Positions 8,744 to 17,075 of a stretch of 64,000 bases of DNA are shown here, piece after piece. Each line of letters opens with the position of its first letter. The first letter of the stretch is position 1. The translations under genes and the position numbers were made by a program. This DNA comes from CAVPTL01 sp963729195 (GTDB taxonomy: Bacteria > Actinomycetota > Thermoleophilia > Gaiellales > JAICJC01). The notes beneath the pieces were generated by a model. The model was not told the DNA's origin. It made no database searches and saw only the letters and a list, made by a program, of their open reading frames with translations. Location of the stretch: assembly GCA_963729195.1 (NCBI GenBank), contig CAVSNF010000013.1:1-64000 (forward strand). The letters run 5' to 3'.

Positions 8744-8812
8744 CGTCTGCGGTCAGCTGAGGCGACTCCTCAGCCAGACAAACCCGCGAACCGACGATGA
8801 GGGTCTGGCCGC
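8729..8812 (-). ncRNA. structured leader of IS110 element, candidate bridge RNA segment
   Basis: Upstream of the transposase start there is an outer stem formed by 8729-8747 (GGCCAGACCCTCCATCGTC) and 8793-8810 (GACGATGAGGGTCTGGCC), complementary with one bulged base. Inside it lies a perfect seven-base hairpin, GCTGAGG/CCTCAGC, at 8756-8774. The outer stem overlaps the transposase start region. IS110 elements are known to encode a bridge RNA in the non-coding end next to the recombinase, so this is a candidate. The target- and donor-binding loops have not been assigned. Confidence 0.4.
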
Positions 8813-8862
8813 TGGAAATCAACCCAGCCACAACCCCCATAGGGTCTAGCCGACTGCGGTTG

Positions 8863-8891
8863 TGAATAACGGTGCCAGGCACCGTTATTCA
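8863..8891. repeat. intergenic palindrome, copy 1 (14-bp arms)
   Basis: A perfect inverted repeat with core arm GAATAACGGTGCC, a single central A and the complementary arm. The arms extend to 14 bases here. It sits between the IS110 leader and the small membrane-protein gene at 8953. Confidence 0.9.
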
Positions 8892-8952
8892 ACGAGGACC
8901 GGGAACTCTCCCGATGCTGCGGCCCGAAGCGTCGCCGTAGGTTGGGTCCACC

Positions 8953-9225
8953 ATGACGGCGCGTGAATCTCAACCGATAAGGCAGAACGCACGGCGGGTG
9001 GCGTTGTGGGTGTTAGGGCTCACCGGGCTCGCGGGACTCGTGCTTCCTGTGGTGTGGGAGGTACTCGGGAAGGGTGGCCCATCCGCCGACGGCGACAACT
9101 TCGCAGCCCTCAACCTCCCGGGTTGGGTGGGCGCGGCCTGGGCAGTGGTCTGGACGGCGTATCTCGGCCTGCTGGTTTTCACTGAACCAGCGGAAGGGGA
9201 CACACCACCAGACGGGCGGGTATGA
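8953..9225 (+). CDS. small two-helix membrane protein, hypothetical
   Basis: The 90-residue product begins MTARESQPIRQNARRV and has two likely membrane helices: ALWVLGLTGLAGLVLPVVW (about 18-36) and GAAWAVVWTAYLGLLVF (about 60-76). The intervening loop is polar and the C-terminus is acidic. I do not recognise a family. Coding appears plausible from codon bias and from the hydrophobic pattern, but no strong ribosome-binding site precedes the ATG. It is flanked by two copies of the same palindromic repeat (8863-8891 and 9415-9455). Confidence 0.5.
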   Translation: MTARESQPIRQNARRVALWVLGLTGLAGLVLPVVWEVLGKGGPSADGDNFAALNLPGWVGAAWAVVWTAYLGLLVFTEPAEGDTPPDGRV

Positions 9226-9298
9226 CTCCGATGGCCGCCTTGCGCCTGGCCGGGCGGTGGCTGACCTATCTCGTCGGCTGAGCTTGAGTTGTCGAGTA

Positions 9299-9415
9299 AT
9301 GGTTGCGCCCGCCAACATCGACTTCGGGGATGTGGTTCGGTACGGACGGGTCGCCTTTCTGATCATGATCTGGGTCGTGTGGGCGGGCATGAAGCTGCGC
9401 TCCAGCGCGGACTGA
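9299..9415 (+). CDS. possible 38-residue membrane peptide
   Basis: A short frame from ATG 9299 encodes MVAPANIDFGDVVRYGRVAF followed by LIMIWVVWAGMKLRSSAD, with one hydrophobic stretch. Its stop lies exactly at the edge of the palindrome at 9415-9455, which could act as its terminator. There is no convincing ribosome-binding site and no recognised homologue. It may equally be non-coding. Confidence 0.3.
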   Translation: MVAPANIDFGDVVRYGRVAFLIMIWVVWAGMKLRSSAD

Positions 9416-9455
9416 GAGGGTGAATAACGGTGCCAGGCACCGTTATTCACCCTCT
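9415..9455. repeat. intergenic palindrome, copy 2 (20-bp arms)
   Basis: The same core as copy 1 (GAATAACGGTGCC, central A) but with arms extended to 20 bases by flanking AGAGGGT/ACCCTCT. The longer complementarity makes this copy a strong potential hairpin, possibly a terminator. No T-run follows. Confidence 0.9.
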
Positions 9456-9489
9456 TAAGGCGCCGGCGGGCGGGGCCGATGGTGGTTCC

Positions 9490-10110
9490 ATGATTCACTT
9501 CCGCACTCCACTCATCGCGCTGCTCGCCGTCATCCCGATGATGGCTGCCTGCGGCAGTTCCTCGTCGAGTCCCTCGACGAGCGCGGCACCGGCACAGCCG
9601 ACCGCCGACCCCGCCAACCTGGTGCTGCACCTCCCCGACGTTGGGCTGGGATACATCACCGTCGCGGCTGACACCAAGGAGATTCCTCTGGCGCAGGAGA
9701 TCAAGAAGGAGTCGGCCACTGCCAAAGCAGCCGACCGGGCCGCCTACCAGGGTGGATACAGCGCCCTCTTTGCCAACTCCTCCAAGGGCGGGGTGTTGAG
9801 CGAGGCACTCGAGTACAGCAACGAGTCGGCCGCCACCACCGTCGGCAACGACCCGATGGCCGTGAAGCAGTTCACCACCACGCTGCACGGTCATCATCTG
9901 GCGGTCCCGTCCAATGCTCCCGGCACCAACGGCCTGCTCGTCGCCGGCCAAGTGTCCCAGGACGGGCACGCGGTTCCCGCGTTCGCGTTCAAGTGGCAGC
10001 ACGGCTCGGTGATCGCCGTTCTGCTGGTATTCGATCGCCACGCCACGGCCAAGCGCATCATCGAGCTCGCCAACCATCAGGACAGCCGCATCAGCGGCAC
10101 CGGCCTCTAG
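9490..10110 (+). CDS. putative lipoprotein, unknown function
   Basis: ATG 9490 gives a 206-residue protein with a lipoprotein signal: MIHFRTPLIALLAVIPMMAAC, lipobox MAAC, then a Ser/Thr/Ala-rich linker (GSSSSSPSTSAAPAQPT). An upstream in-frame ATG at 9430 lies inside the palindrome and is less likely. The mature domain (LVLHLPDVGLGYITV, AAYQGGYSALFANS, FAFKWQHGSVIAVLLVFDRH) resembles small surface proteins that bind or sense something outside the membrane, but I cannot name a family. It ends before a strong bidirectional terminator. Confidence 0.75.
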   Translation: MIHFRTPLIALLAVIPMMAACGSSSSSPSTSAAPAQPTADPANLVLHLPDVGLGYITVAADTKEIPLAQEIKKESATAKAADRAAYQGGYSALFANSSKGGVLSEALEYSNESAATTVGNDPMAVKQFTTTLHGHHLAVPSNAPGTNGLLVAGQVSQDGHAVPAFAFKWQHGSVIAVLLVFDRHATAKRIIELANHQDSRISGTGL

Positions 10111-10116
10111 CGCACC

Positions 10117-10149
10117 GTACGCCGGGCGGGTCGGTGCCGCCCGGCGTAC
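10117..10149. terminator. bidirectional terminator hairpin
   Basis: A perfect 13-base inverted repeat, GTACGCCGGGCGG and CCGCCCGGCGTAC, with a seven-base loop. It lies between the convergent lipoprotein gene (ends 10110) and the sedolisin gene (ends 10163), as expected for a shared terminator. Confidence 0.8.
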
Positions 10150-10162
10150 ATCTGTGCTTCGG

Positions 10163-12109
10163 TCAGTTACCGAAGGCGGTCAGGAAGAGCGCGTTGGGCG
10201 TGCCCAGCCCGGTGACGTCGTCCCAGCCCGGCTTGGTTACCAAGCTGGAATCCTGGTTGAACGTGCGCACGTCGTACAGAATTCCACCGGCGGGGGTGAG
10301 GCCTTTGGCGTACGAGGGCCGCACATTGCCGTCGCCGGTATGGACGCCCTTGACGTCGGTGAGCGTGCCCGTGTGCGCCCGTGCCTGCGCGTACAGCGCC
10401 GGGTTCAGGAACCCAAACCGGGCGTGTGCTCCGGCCACCTGCTTGGTGTGCTGCAGTGCGACCGCCAGCACTCCCGCCATCAGCGGCGACGACAGGCTGG
10501 TACCACCCCAGCGAGTCTCGCCATAGCGAACGCCGTGAGGGAAGGTCTGAGTCTGGCCGACCAGCATGCCGGTGGTCGGATCGCCGTTCATCGCCACGTC
10601 CGGCACAGCCCGTCCGGTGGGAGCGCCTCCACTAACGACGCCGTGCTGATACGCCGGACGGTTGAAGAGCGTCGAGTAGCCACCGCCCGAGCCGTACCAG
10701 AACGGGTTGGCGGCAGTCTTCACCCACGAACCGCCGTTGCCCGACAGATCGTACTTGTTGGTGCCCCAACCGGTCTGCCAGCTCATTTTGCCGCTGGCTG
10801 CGATCGCGGTCGAGGTGCCACCCACGCCGGTCACCCACGGGTCAGACGCGGGGTAGTCGGTTTGGCGCAGTCCGGTGCTGAGCTGTTCGTCGCCATCGTC
10901 GCCGGACGACCACAGGAACGAGATTCCTTGCAACGCGCCTTGCAGCACGACCTGCTCATAGGCGGCGATGTCACCGCTCGTCTCGTCCTGGTCCACTCCG
11001 CCCCACGAGTTCGAGACGACGTCCACCCGGTTATCGTCAACCACCCGTGCGAGTGAGGCCAGCAGATCGACGTCGTAGCAGCTCTTGGCCGAGTAGTACA
11101 TCACGTGAGCACCCGTGGCCATCCCGTGGGAGGCCTGGATGTCGAGCGTCTGCTCGACGGACCAACCGGGGGCGTCGCAGATCACGCCGTTTGTGAACTT
11201 CGCCGGCAGCTTCTGGGTGAACTGCCCAGCCGCAAATCCGGGGTCGCCGTGGCGCTTGGAATAACGGTTGGTGTCCTTCAGGATCGTCGACGAGGCGTAG
11301 GGGTCGACGATGCCGATGGTCGCACCCTTGCCGGTCAGTCCGGTCGAGCTGACCCCGTACGCGCTGCGGAGCTGTGACGGGACGTAGCCGCACACGGCGT
11401 AATCGCGATACTTGCCCTTGAACTTCGGCAGCGGGGTGTCGTAGTCAGCCTTGGTCTTGGCCACCAGCTGCCCGTATGAGAGCGAGCACGGTCGAGCGGT
11501 GACCGCGGCCGGCGGGGGTGGGTCGGAAAACTTCGGAAGCTTGGGCGTGGCGGTTGCCAGCCCGGTTACACCGATCACTGACCCGGCCACCGACGAGGGC
11601 ACACTGACGCTCGCCGACGGCGCGCGCAGCAGCCGTCCGGCGTGGCGGTACACCTTCAGCGTGGTGCCGAATGCCTTCTCCGCGACCGCCACGGTGCCGG
11701 CCGCGGAGATGTATCGCCGTGACGACTCAACGCTGGTTACCCGCAGACCGTTGGAGCGCAGCCAGGCGCTGACCTTGGCCACCTGGGCCGCGGTGGGTTC
11801 GAACCGCGCCCGATACTGGGCCGGCGTGAGGAAGTGCCGGTACCGCGCGTTTCCGGGGGTGGACACCGCGGTCACGGCCGCCTTGACGGCTGCCACGCCG
11901 CCTCGAGGCGCCAGGTACACCCGAACGGCCACCGAGGCCGAATTGGAGGCGCTCGCAACCGGCGCCGCTTGCGCCCATCTGGGTGTGCTTGCCGGAAGCA
12001 GCTTGCGTGCTCCGTTGGCGGCCGATGCGGCCGACGCTCCTGCAGCGAGTATCAGTCCACCGGTCGCCGCGATCAGGACGACGTGCTTCCATCGTGATCC
12101 GTTCAGCAT
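10163..12109 (-). CDS. secreted sedolisin (S53) serine-carboxyl peptidase
   Basis: This 648-residue preproprotein has a signal peptide (hydrophobic VVLIAATGGLILAAGASAA, residues 10-28), an activation prodomain with RYRHFLTPAQYRARF (about 90-103), and a peptidase domain. Catalytic residues fit the sedolisin triad: Glu319 and Asp323 in SVEQTLDIQ, oxyanion Asp404 in SSGDDG, and Ser538 in GGTSLSSP. The C-terminal DVTGLGTPN is the typical calcium-site region. Family members are acid proteases acting outside the cell. The gene is divergent from the YVTN-propeller gene across about 250 bases in which I see no clear operator. Confidence 0.93.
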   Translation of the reverse strand: MLNGSRWKHVVLIAATGGLILAAGASAASAANGARKLLPASTPRWAQAAPVASASNSASVAVRVYLAPRGGVAAVKAAVTAVSTPGNARYRHFLTPAQYRARFEPTAAQVAKVSAWLRSNGLRVTSVESSRRYISAAGTVAVAEKAFGTTLKVYRHAGRLLRAPSASVSVPSSVAGSVIGVTGLATATPKLPKFSDPPPPAAVTARPCSLSYGQLVAKTKADYDTPLPKFKGKYRDYAVCGYVPSQLRSAYGVSSTGLTGKGATIGIVDPYASSTILKDTNRYSKRHGDPGFAAGQFTQKLPAKFTNGVICDAPGWSVEQTLDIQASHGMATGAHVMYYSAKSCYDVDLLASLARVVDDNRVDVVSNSWGGVDQDETSGDIAAYEQVVLQGALQGISFLWSSGDDGDEQLSTGLRQTDYPASDPWVTGVGGTSTAIAASGKMSWQTGWGTNKYDLSGNGGSWVKTAANPFWYGSGGGYSTLFNRPAYQHGVVSGGAPTGRAVPDVAMNGDPTTGMLVGQTQTFPHGVRYGETRWGGTSLSSPLMAGVLAVALQHTKQVAGAHARFGFLNPALYAQARAHTGTLTDVKGVHTGDGNVRPSYAKGLTPAGGILYDVRTFNQDSSLVTKPGWDDVTGLGTPNALFLTAFGN

Positions 12110-12357
12110 CCAAACCCTCCATAAAATGGCGCGCGCGGCCGCCTGCCCTGCGATCTACCGCCCGCTCTCTGGACCCAAGGACGAGCACTCTACAAAAGTC
12201 CTGCAAGACGTGCAATACGGACGAGCATTTGGTTGGAGCGCCCAACATGTCGACGCAAGCTTTTGCTCAGGTTGGGTTGCAGGCGAACGGCTGCCGTCCG
12301 GGTGGTAGCGTGCCTCACGCATCGCTTGCTCCCGATCTTGACGAGGTGATTGATCTC

Positions 12358-13338
12358 ATGTCGATGAAACGTGTACTGCCCGCAATCGTGCTTGTGTCGT
12401 TGCTGGTATTCCCGGCGCTGGCGTCGGCCGCTGCGCCCCCCACGATCGGTGTGGGCAGCAACCCGATCGCGATGGCGATCTCGGCCAAGCGGGCGCAGCT
12501 GCTGGTGGCCAACGACGGCAGTGTCTCGTTCATCGATCTCACGACGAACACGCAGACGGCCGAGGTGGGCACCGGCGTGAATCACGGCCAGACGGCGATC
12601 GGGCTGGTGCAAAACGGCGCCAAGGCCTACATCGGCCAGAACCTCAAGAACAAGATGCTGATCATGAACACCACCACCCAGACGGTCACGGGCACGGTTG
12701 CGGTCGGCTTCGGAGCGGCGGACATCACCGCGACCAACGGGCGAGCCTACGTCGCCCTGGTTCAGCCGCAGAAGATCGCCGTGGTCAACGCGACCAACAA
12801 CAAGCTGATCAAGCAGATCCAGCTCGCGCAGGATCCGCAGAACGTGACGGTCGCTCCGGGTGGCCGCTACATCTGGGTGGGCAGCGCGGAGACGGGCCTG
12901 ATCTGGGTGATCGACGGCAGCACGCAGACGGTCGTGCGGCGACTCGCAGTCGCCAAGGGCGGGCCGGTATCCGGAGTGGCGTTCAGTCCCAACGGCAAAC
13001 GGGTGTGGGTGTCGGGACTCGGCGGGATTACGGTGCTCAATCGCTCGACGGGGACGCAGATCGGTTTCATCGGCGCGCTGAAGGCGTTTCCCGGCAACTC
13101 CGGGCCGAACGTCGGGCCGATCGTGCTGAACAAGGCCGGCACCAAGGCGCTGGTGCTTGACTCAACCTTCCCCGACGTGCCGGGGATCGGCACGATCTCG
13201 GTGATCAACACGGCCACCCTCAAGGTCGGGCAGCAGATCAGCCTCGGGGTCGAACCGCTGGATCTCGTCAACTACGGGGCCACCACCTACGCCAACAACT
13301 ACCTGGACGACACGCTGTCCTACCTGCCGACGCCGTGA
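12358..13338 (+). CDS. secreted YVTN-type beta-propeller protein
   Basis: The chosen start, ATG 12358, is nine bases after GAGGTG; ATG 12364 is also possible. A signal peptide (RVLPAIVLVSLLVFPALASAA) precedes repeated propeller blades of the form 'GRYIWVGSAETGLIWVIDGST' shortened here, for example VSFIDLTTNTQTAEVGTG, KIAVVNATNNKLI and GTISVINTATLKVG. Such YVTN/NHL-type propellers act outside the membrane as binding scaffolds. The stop overlaps the next gene's GTG (GTGA at 13335), so the propeller is cotranslated with a flavin monooxygenase, an unusual pairing. Confidence 0.85.
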   Translation: MSMKRVLPAIVLVSLLVFPALASAAAPPTIGVGSNPIAMAISAKRAQLLVANDGSVSFIDLTTNTQTAEVGTGVNHGQTAIGLVQNGAKAYIGQNLKNKMLIMNTTTQTVTGTVAVGFGAADITATNGRAYVALVQPQKIAVVNATNNKLIKQIQLAQDPQNVTVAPGGRYIWVGSAETGLIWVIDGSTQTVVRRLAVAKGGPVSGVAFSPNGKRVWVSGLGGITVLNRSTGTQIGFIGALKAFPGNSGPNVGPIVLNKAGTKALVLDSTFPDVPGIGTISVINTATLKVGQQISLGVEPLDLVNYGATTYANNYLDDTLSYLPTP

Positions 13339-14888
13339 GCTCAGGCTCAACGTCGGTGCTGGTGGTGGGGGCGGGGCCGGTCGGCCTGGTGCTGGCCTGC
13401 GACCTCGCCCGCCGCGGCGTCGCGATCCGGGTGATCGACAAGCTGGCCGAGCCGACCGACGAGTCGCGGGCGATCATCGTGCACGCCCGCAGCCTGGAGA
13501 TGATGGAGCGGTTGGGAGTGGTCGACAGCCTGATTGCGTCGGGGACTCATACCGTGGCGGCGGAGTTTCACGCGGGCGGAAAGGTGCTGGGCCGGGTCGC
13601 TCTGGACACGGTGGATAGCCCGTATCCGTTCTCCATCTCCACCGCCCAGACCGAGACCGAGCGAGTGCTCACCGAACGCCTCACTGAACTCGGCGTGACC
13701 ATCGAGCGGGGAGTCGAACTGGTTGGGTTCGAGCAGGACTCAGATGAGGTGCGATCGACCGTGCGCGATTCCGACGGCAGCGAGCGGACGATCACCTCGG
13801 CGTGGATCGCAGGCACCGACGGCAGCCACAGCACGGTGCGTGACGCGGTGGGCACCAAACTGCAGGGGTCGTTCAAGGGCGAGCGGTTCCTGCTCGGGGA
13901 TGTCGAAGCCGACTACGACCTCGATCGCACGTCCATCCACTCGTTCTTCTCGTCCGACGCCGGCCCGCTGCTGGTGTTCCCGATGGTGGGCGATCGGCTG
14001 CGCCTGATCGCCCAGATCGAACCCGGCGACGTCGAGGAGACGCTCGAATCGATGCAGGCGATCACCGATCAGCGCGCGCCCGGAATCGCGCTGCGCTCGT
14101 CGCACTGGATCACGATCTTCGAGATCCATCACGCCCAGGTGCCGGCCTATCAGTACGGCCGCGCGTTTCTGGCGGGCGACGCGGCCCACGTGCACAGCCC
14201 GGCCGGCGGCCAAGGCATGAACACGGGCATGCAGGATGCCTTCAACCTGGGCTGGAAGCTCGCGGTCGCAGCCCACGGTGATGCGGCTCCGGGGCTCCTG
14301 GAGAGCTACAACGCGGAGCGTCACCCCGTGGCTGCGCGGGTGATCACGCAGACAACGCGGATGACCAACCTCGGCACCTTGCACCACGAGCTGCAGCGAA
14401 AGCTCCGCAATTTTGCGATCCACACCGCCACCGGGTTTGCGCCGATCCGCGCGCGCCTGGCCGACCAGACCGAGGAGACCGACGTCGCCTATCGCGACAG
14501 CCCGATCGTGGCGACCGGCCGCGCCGACCACGGCGGGCCGCGGCCAGGCGATGCGGCGCCTGACGTGCCGGGGATCGAGCCCGCCCTGCATCGAGTGCTC
14601 GCGGCGGCCACCGGCCACACCGCGCTGTATGTGTCGGGTACCCACGTCGTCCCCGCCGTGCTCGCCCTCGACCACGCCGACGTGCGACACGTGTTGGTCG
14701 GGCCCGACTCGGACAACGCCGCGTTCGACCAGGTGATCTCAGATCCCGGCCGGCTGATCGCCAGTCGGTATGAGATCGGGGTGCGCGGTGAGCTGGTGAT
14801 GGTGCGGCCCGACGGCTACATCGGACTGCGCACTGGCATCGACGACCGGGCCGGGGTTGAGTCGTATCTGGTGGGAATCGTCGCGTAG
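13335..14888 (+). CDS. FAD-dependent aromatic monooxygenase (PheA/TfdB type)
   Basis: The 517-residue protein carries the three hallmarks of class A flavin hydroxylases: GxGxxG in LVVGAGPVGLVLA, the DG motif in AGTDGSHSTVR, and the GD motif in FLAGDAAHVHSPAGGQGMN with the following DAFNLGWKLA. The C-terminal 150 residues look like the thioredoxin-like domain of phenol hydroxylase-type enzymes. These enzymes hydroxylate phenols, polyketides or rifamycin-like substrates using NAD(P)H and oxygen. GTG 13335 overlaps the propeller gene's stop. The substrate is unknown. Confidence 0.9.
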   Translation: MSSGSTSVLVVGAGPVGLVLACDLARRGVAIRVIDKLAEPTDESRAIIVHARSLEMMERLGVVDSLIASGTHTVAAEFHAGGKVLGRVALDTVDSPYPFSISTAQTETERVLTERLTELGVTIERGVELVGFEQDSDEVRSTVRDSDGSERTITSAWIAGTDGSHSTVRDAVGTKLQGSFKGERFLLGDVEADYDLDRTSIHSFFSSDAGPLLVFPMVGDRLRLIAQIEPGDVEETLESMQAITDQRAPGIALRSSHWITIFEIHHAQVPAYQYGRAFLAGDAAHVHSPAGGQGMNTGMQDAFNLGWKLAVAAHGDAAPGLLESYNAERHPVAARVITQTTRMTNLGTLHHELQRKLRNFAIHTATGFAPIRARLADQTEETDVAYRDSPIVATGRADHGGPRPGDAAPDVPGIEPALHRVLAAATGHTALYVSGTHVVPAVLALDHADVRHVLVGPDSDNAAFDQVISDPGRLIASRYEIGVRGELVMVRPDGYIGLRTGIDDRAGVESYLVGIVA

Positions 14889-14988
14889 CGCCTGGTTGCT
14901 CGTTCAGACAGCCCGGTGGCGGCCGCCACCTCAGCCTGTGTCCATCGGATTCTGCCGGGATTGTCGTGAACGCACTACAGTCCGCCAC

Positions 14989-16164
14989 GTGGCAGTCGGC
15001 GCCCGCTCCGGACGGTTGATGCTCGCGGGCGCGTTGACGGCGCTGGTGATCGCGGCGGGCTGCTCCGGCTCGGGTTCCTCGCAGCCGGCGAGTACCTCCA
15101 CGGTCACAAATACGGTGACGAACACCGTCACCGAGACGACCACCACACCGACGGCGCCCGCCACCATGAAGGTGTTCTTCCTCAAGGGCGAGCAGCTGGG
15201 GCCGGTGCTGCGACCCCGGCCCGACGGCGAGACCGCTCTGGGAGCGGCGCTTCGGTCGCTGTTCAAAGGGCCGACGGCCGAGGAGCAGAGCCAGGATGTG
15301 CAGACCGTGATCCCGGCCGGCACGCGGCTCACGGAGGTGTCCATCAGTGCCGGGGGCAAAGCCGTGGTCGACGTCACCAAAGCGTTCACGTCGGGTCTCA
15401 ACGATCTGCCCGAGGCCGCTGCCGACTCCGAGCTGCAGGGCCGGCTTGCCCAGGTGGTGTTCACCGCCCAGCAGTTCAGGGACGTCAAGGCCGCGACCGT
15501 GGCGGTCGCCGGTCGCACCATCGCCACCCTCACCGACGCCGACTACGTTCGGCCGCAGAAGCCGCCGCCGAAGCCAACCACGCCCCCGACCAAGCCACCC
15601 AAGCCACCCACCACTGCGCTTCCCACCACCAAGGACGTCCAGAACAAGCTGATCGCGCTCAAGTTCCTCCCACCAGGAGCGGCCACCGGCACCAACGACT
15701 ACGCGACCCAGCAGGCGGTGATCGGGTTCCAGGCCTCGCAGGGCCTCGGCCGCGACGGCGTGGTCGGCCCGATCACGGCCAAGGCGCTGGCCAAGGCCAC
15801 TCCGATCACGCCGCTCAGCACCGGTGCCGCCCGCCGCGTCGAGGTGCGAAACGGTCAGGGCTTGGCCCTCTTCATCCAAAACGGTGCCGTGGTGCGGGTC
15901 GTCCACGTCTCCAGTGGTGCTGCGGCCACGCCCACCCCGCCCGGTCGCTACTCGGTGTTTCGGAAGGAGCGAAACTCGTGGTCGGTGCCGTTCAAGGTGT
16001 GGCTGCCGTACGCCAGCTACTTCACCGGCGGGATCGCCTTCCATGAGTACACGCCGGTGCCGGCGTACCCCGCCTCGCACGGCTGCGTGCGCGTGCCGGT
16101 GCCAGACGCCAAGTGGGCCTACGGCTTCCTCCGGGTGGGCACGCAGGTGGTGGTGCTGGCGTGA
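14989..16164 (+). CDS. lipoprotein L,D-transpeptidase with GerMN and peptidoglycan-binding domains
   Basis: From GTG 14989 the product has about 391 residues; ATG 15019 is an alternative start. It begins with a lipoprotein signal (LALVIAAGCS-like region MLAGALTALVIAAGCSG) and a Thr-rich linker. A GerMN-like domain follows (FFLKGEQLGPVLRP...VDVTKAF), then a Pro/Lys/Thr-rich linker, a PG_binding_1 domain (VQNKLIALKFL...GLGRDGVVGPITAKAL) and a YkuD catalytic domain ending in FHEYTPVPAYPASHGCVRVP, with catalytic His and Cys. It should cross-link or modify peptidoglycan outside the membrane. The GerMN-YkuD combination is uncommon. It overlaps the arginase-like gene by four bases. Confidence 0.9.
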   Translation: MAVGARSGRLMLAGALTALVIAAGCSGSGSSQPASTSTVTNTVTNTVTETTTTPTAPATMKVFFLKGEQLGPVLRPRPDGETALGAALRSLFKGPTAEEQSQDVQTVIPAGTRLTEVSISAGGKAVVDVTKAFTSGLNDLPEAAADSELQGRLAQVVFTAQQFRDVKAATVAVAGRTIATLTDADYVRPQKPPPKPTTPPTKPPKPPTTALPTTKDVQNKLIALKFLPPGAATGTNDYATQQAVIGFQASQGLGRDGVVGPITAKALAKATPITPLSTGAARRVEVRNGQGLALFIQNGAVVRVVHVSSGAAATPTPPGRYSVFRKERNSWSVPFKVWLPYASYFTGGIAFHEYTPVPAYPASHGCVRVPVPDAKWAYGFLRVGTQVVVLA

Positions 16165-17072
16165 CGGCGTCCAGCATCCAGCTGATCGCAGCACCCTTTG
16201 ACGGCTTCGGTCGATCGGGCCACCAGGCTCGCGCGCCGGAGGCCCTGCGCGCCGCTGGCCTGGAGGGCGCGTTCGGTGAGCGCGACGTGCTGCGTGACCC
16301 CGATTTCACGTTGCCGCCCCCCAATCCCGCCCGCGCGGCGGGCTCTGGTTTGATGAACGAGGGGGCGTTGCTGGCGTTGGTCGACGCTCTCCACGAGCAG
16401 GTCGCCGCGGCGCTCGCAGCGAACCGATTCCCGATTGTCTACGGCGGGGAGTGTTCGGTGCTTTTGGGCGCGATCACGGGCCTGCGTGACGTTCGCGGAC
16501 GGGCGGGGCTGGTCTTTCTGGACGCCCACGAAGACACCACCTCGCTCGACGTGTCCGCCGACGGTGAGGCCGCCAACATGGAGATCGGTCTGCTGTTGGG
16601 CATCACCGGGCAACTCGCGCCGGCCCAACTCCGCCGCCGGCTGCCGGCACTCGAGTCGGAAGCCCTCGCGGTGCTCGGGCCACGCGACCACGAGTTGCGC
16701 CGGACGCTGAATATCGCCAGCCTGTCTGCCCGCGGGGTGTTTCTGCGCAGCGACGATGCGGTCGCCGGCGCCCCGTCCCAGGTCGCCCGGGACGCGGTCA
16801 CGCACATTCGCCAGACCGCTTCGGCGTGGTGGCTGCATACCGACCTGGATGTGCTCGCGCAGGACGTGTTCACCGCCGGGCGCGTGCCGGGAGACGAGTC
16901 GGAGCCGGGCGGGCTCGACTGGACGCAGCTCACCGAGTTGACCTTGGCTGCCCTCGGGTGCGGTGGCTGCTGTGGGTGGAGCATCGCGATCTATGACCCC
17001 GAGCAGGACCCCCAAGGCACAGAGGCGAGTCGTATCGTCCAGTACGTGAGCGACGTCGCCGCCTCACTGTAG
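16161..17072 (+). CDS. arginase/agmatinase-superfamily protein with altered metal motif
   Basis: The 303-residue protein (GTG 16161, GTGA overlap with the transpeptidase stop) has the ureohydrolase fold. The DAHED motif is at 121-125 (FLDAHEDTT) and the third metal motif appears as HTDLDVLAQD near 226-235. The first metal motif, normally GGDH, reads GGEC at 95-98, so the usual first manganese ligand His is replaced by Cys. Related actinobacterial proteins share such changes. It may hydrolyse a guanidino compound or be catalytically changed. Its coupling to a cell-wall gene gives no clear pathway. Confidence 0.82.
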   Translation: MTASSIQLIAAPFDGFGRSGHQARAPEALRAAGLEGAFGERDVLRDPDFTLPPPNPARAAGSGLMNEGALLALVDALHEQVAAALAANRFPIVYGGECSVLLGAITGLRDVRGRAGLVFLDAHEDTTSLDVSADGEAANMEIGLLLGITGQLAPAQLRRRLPALESEALAVLGPRDHELRRTLNIASLSARGVFLRSDDAVAGAPSQVARDAVTHIRQTASAWWLHTDLDVLAQDVFTAGRVPGDESEPGGLDWTQLTELTLAALGCGGCCGWSIAIYDPEQDPQGTEASRIVQYVSDVAASL

Positions 17073-17075
17073 GAC

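Larger units (their letters stand above)
7645..8812 (-). mobile_element. IS110-family insertion sequence remnant
   Basis: The element contains a broken IS110-type transposase (7645-8743) and a structured leader upstream of it (8729-8812). IS110 elements lack conventional terminal inverted repeats, so exact ends cannot be set from sequence. The 263 bases between the lactonase stop (7381) and the transposase end hold no gene I can support and may include the distal end of the element. On the other side a palindromic repeat at 8863-8891 lies close to the inferred boundary. Confidence 0.7.

Noticed and set aside
12110..12357. Search for an operator between sedolisin and propeller genes
   Set aside because: I saw only scattered short similarities (CAAAAGTCCTGCAAG, GTGCAATACGG) and no convincing palindrome or direct repeat.
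14344..16194. A 616-codon antisense frame over the L,D-transpeptidase
   Set aside because: Composition (Arg/Gly/His runs) and lack of motifs show it is a shadow of the transpeptidase gene.
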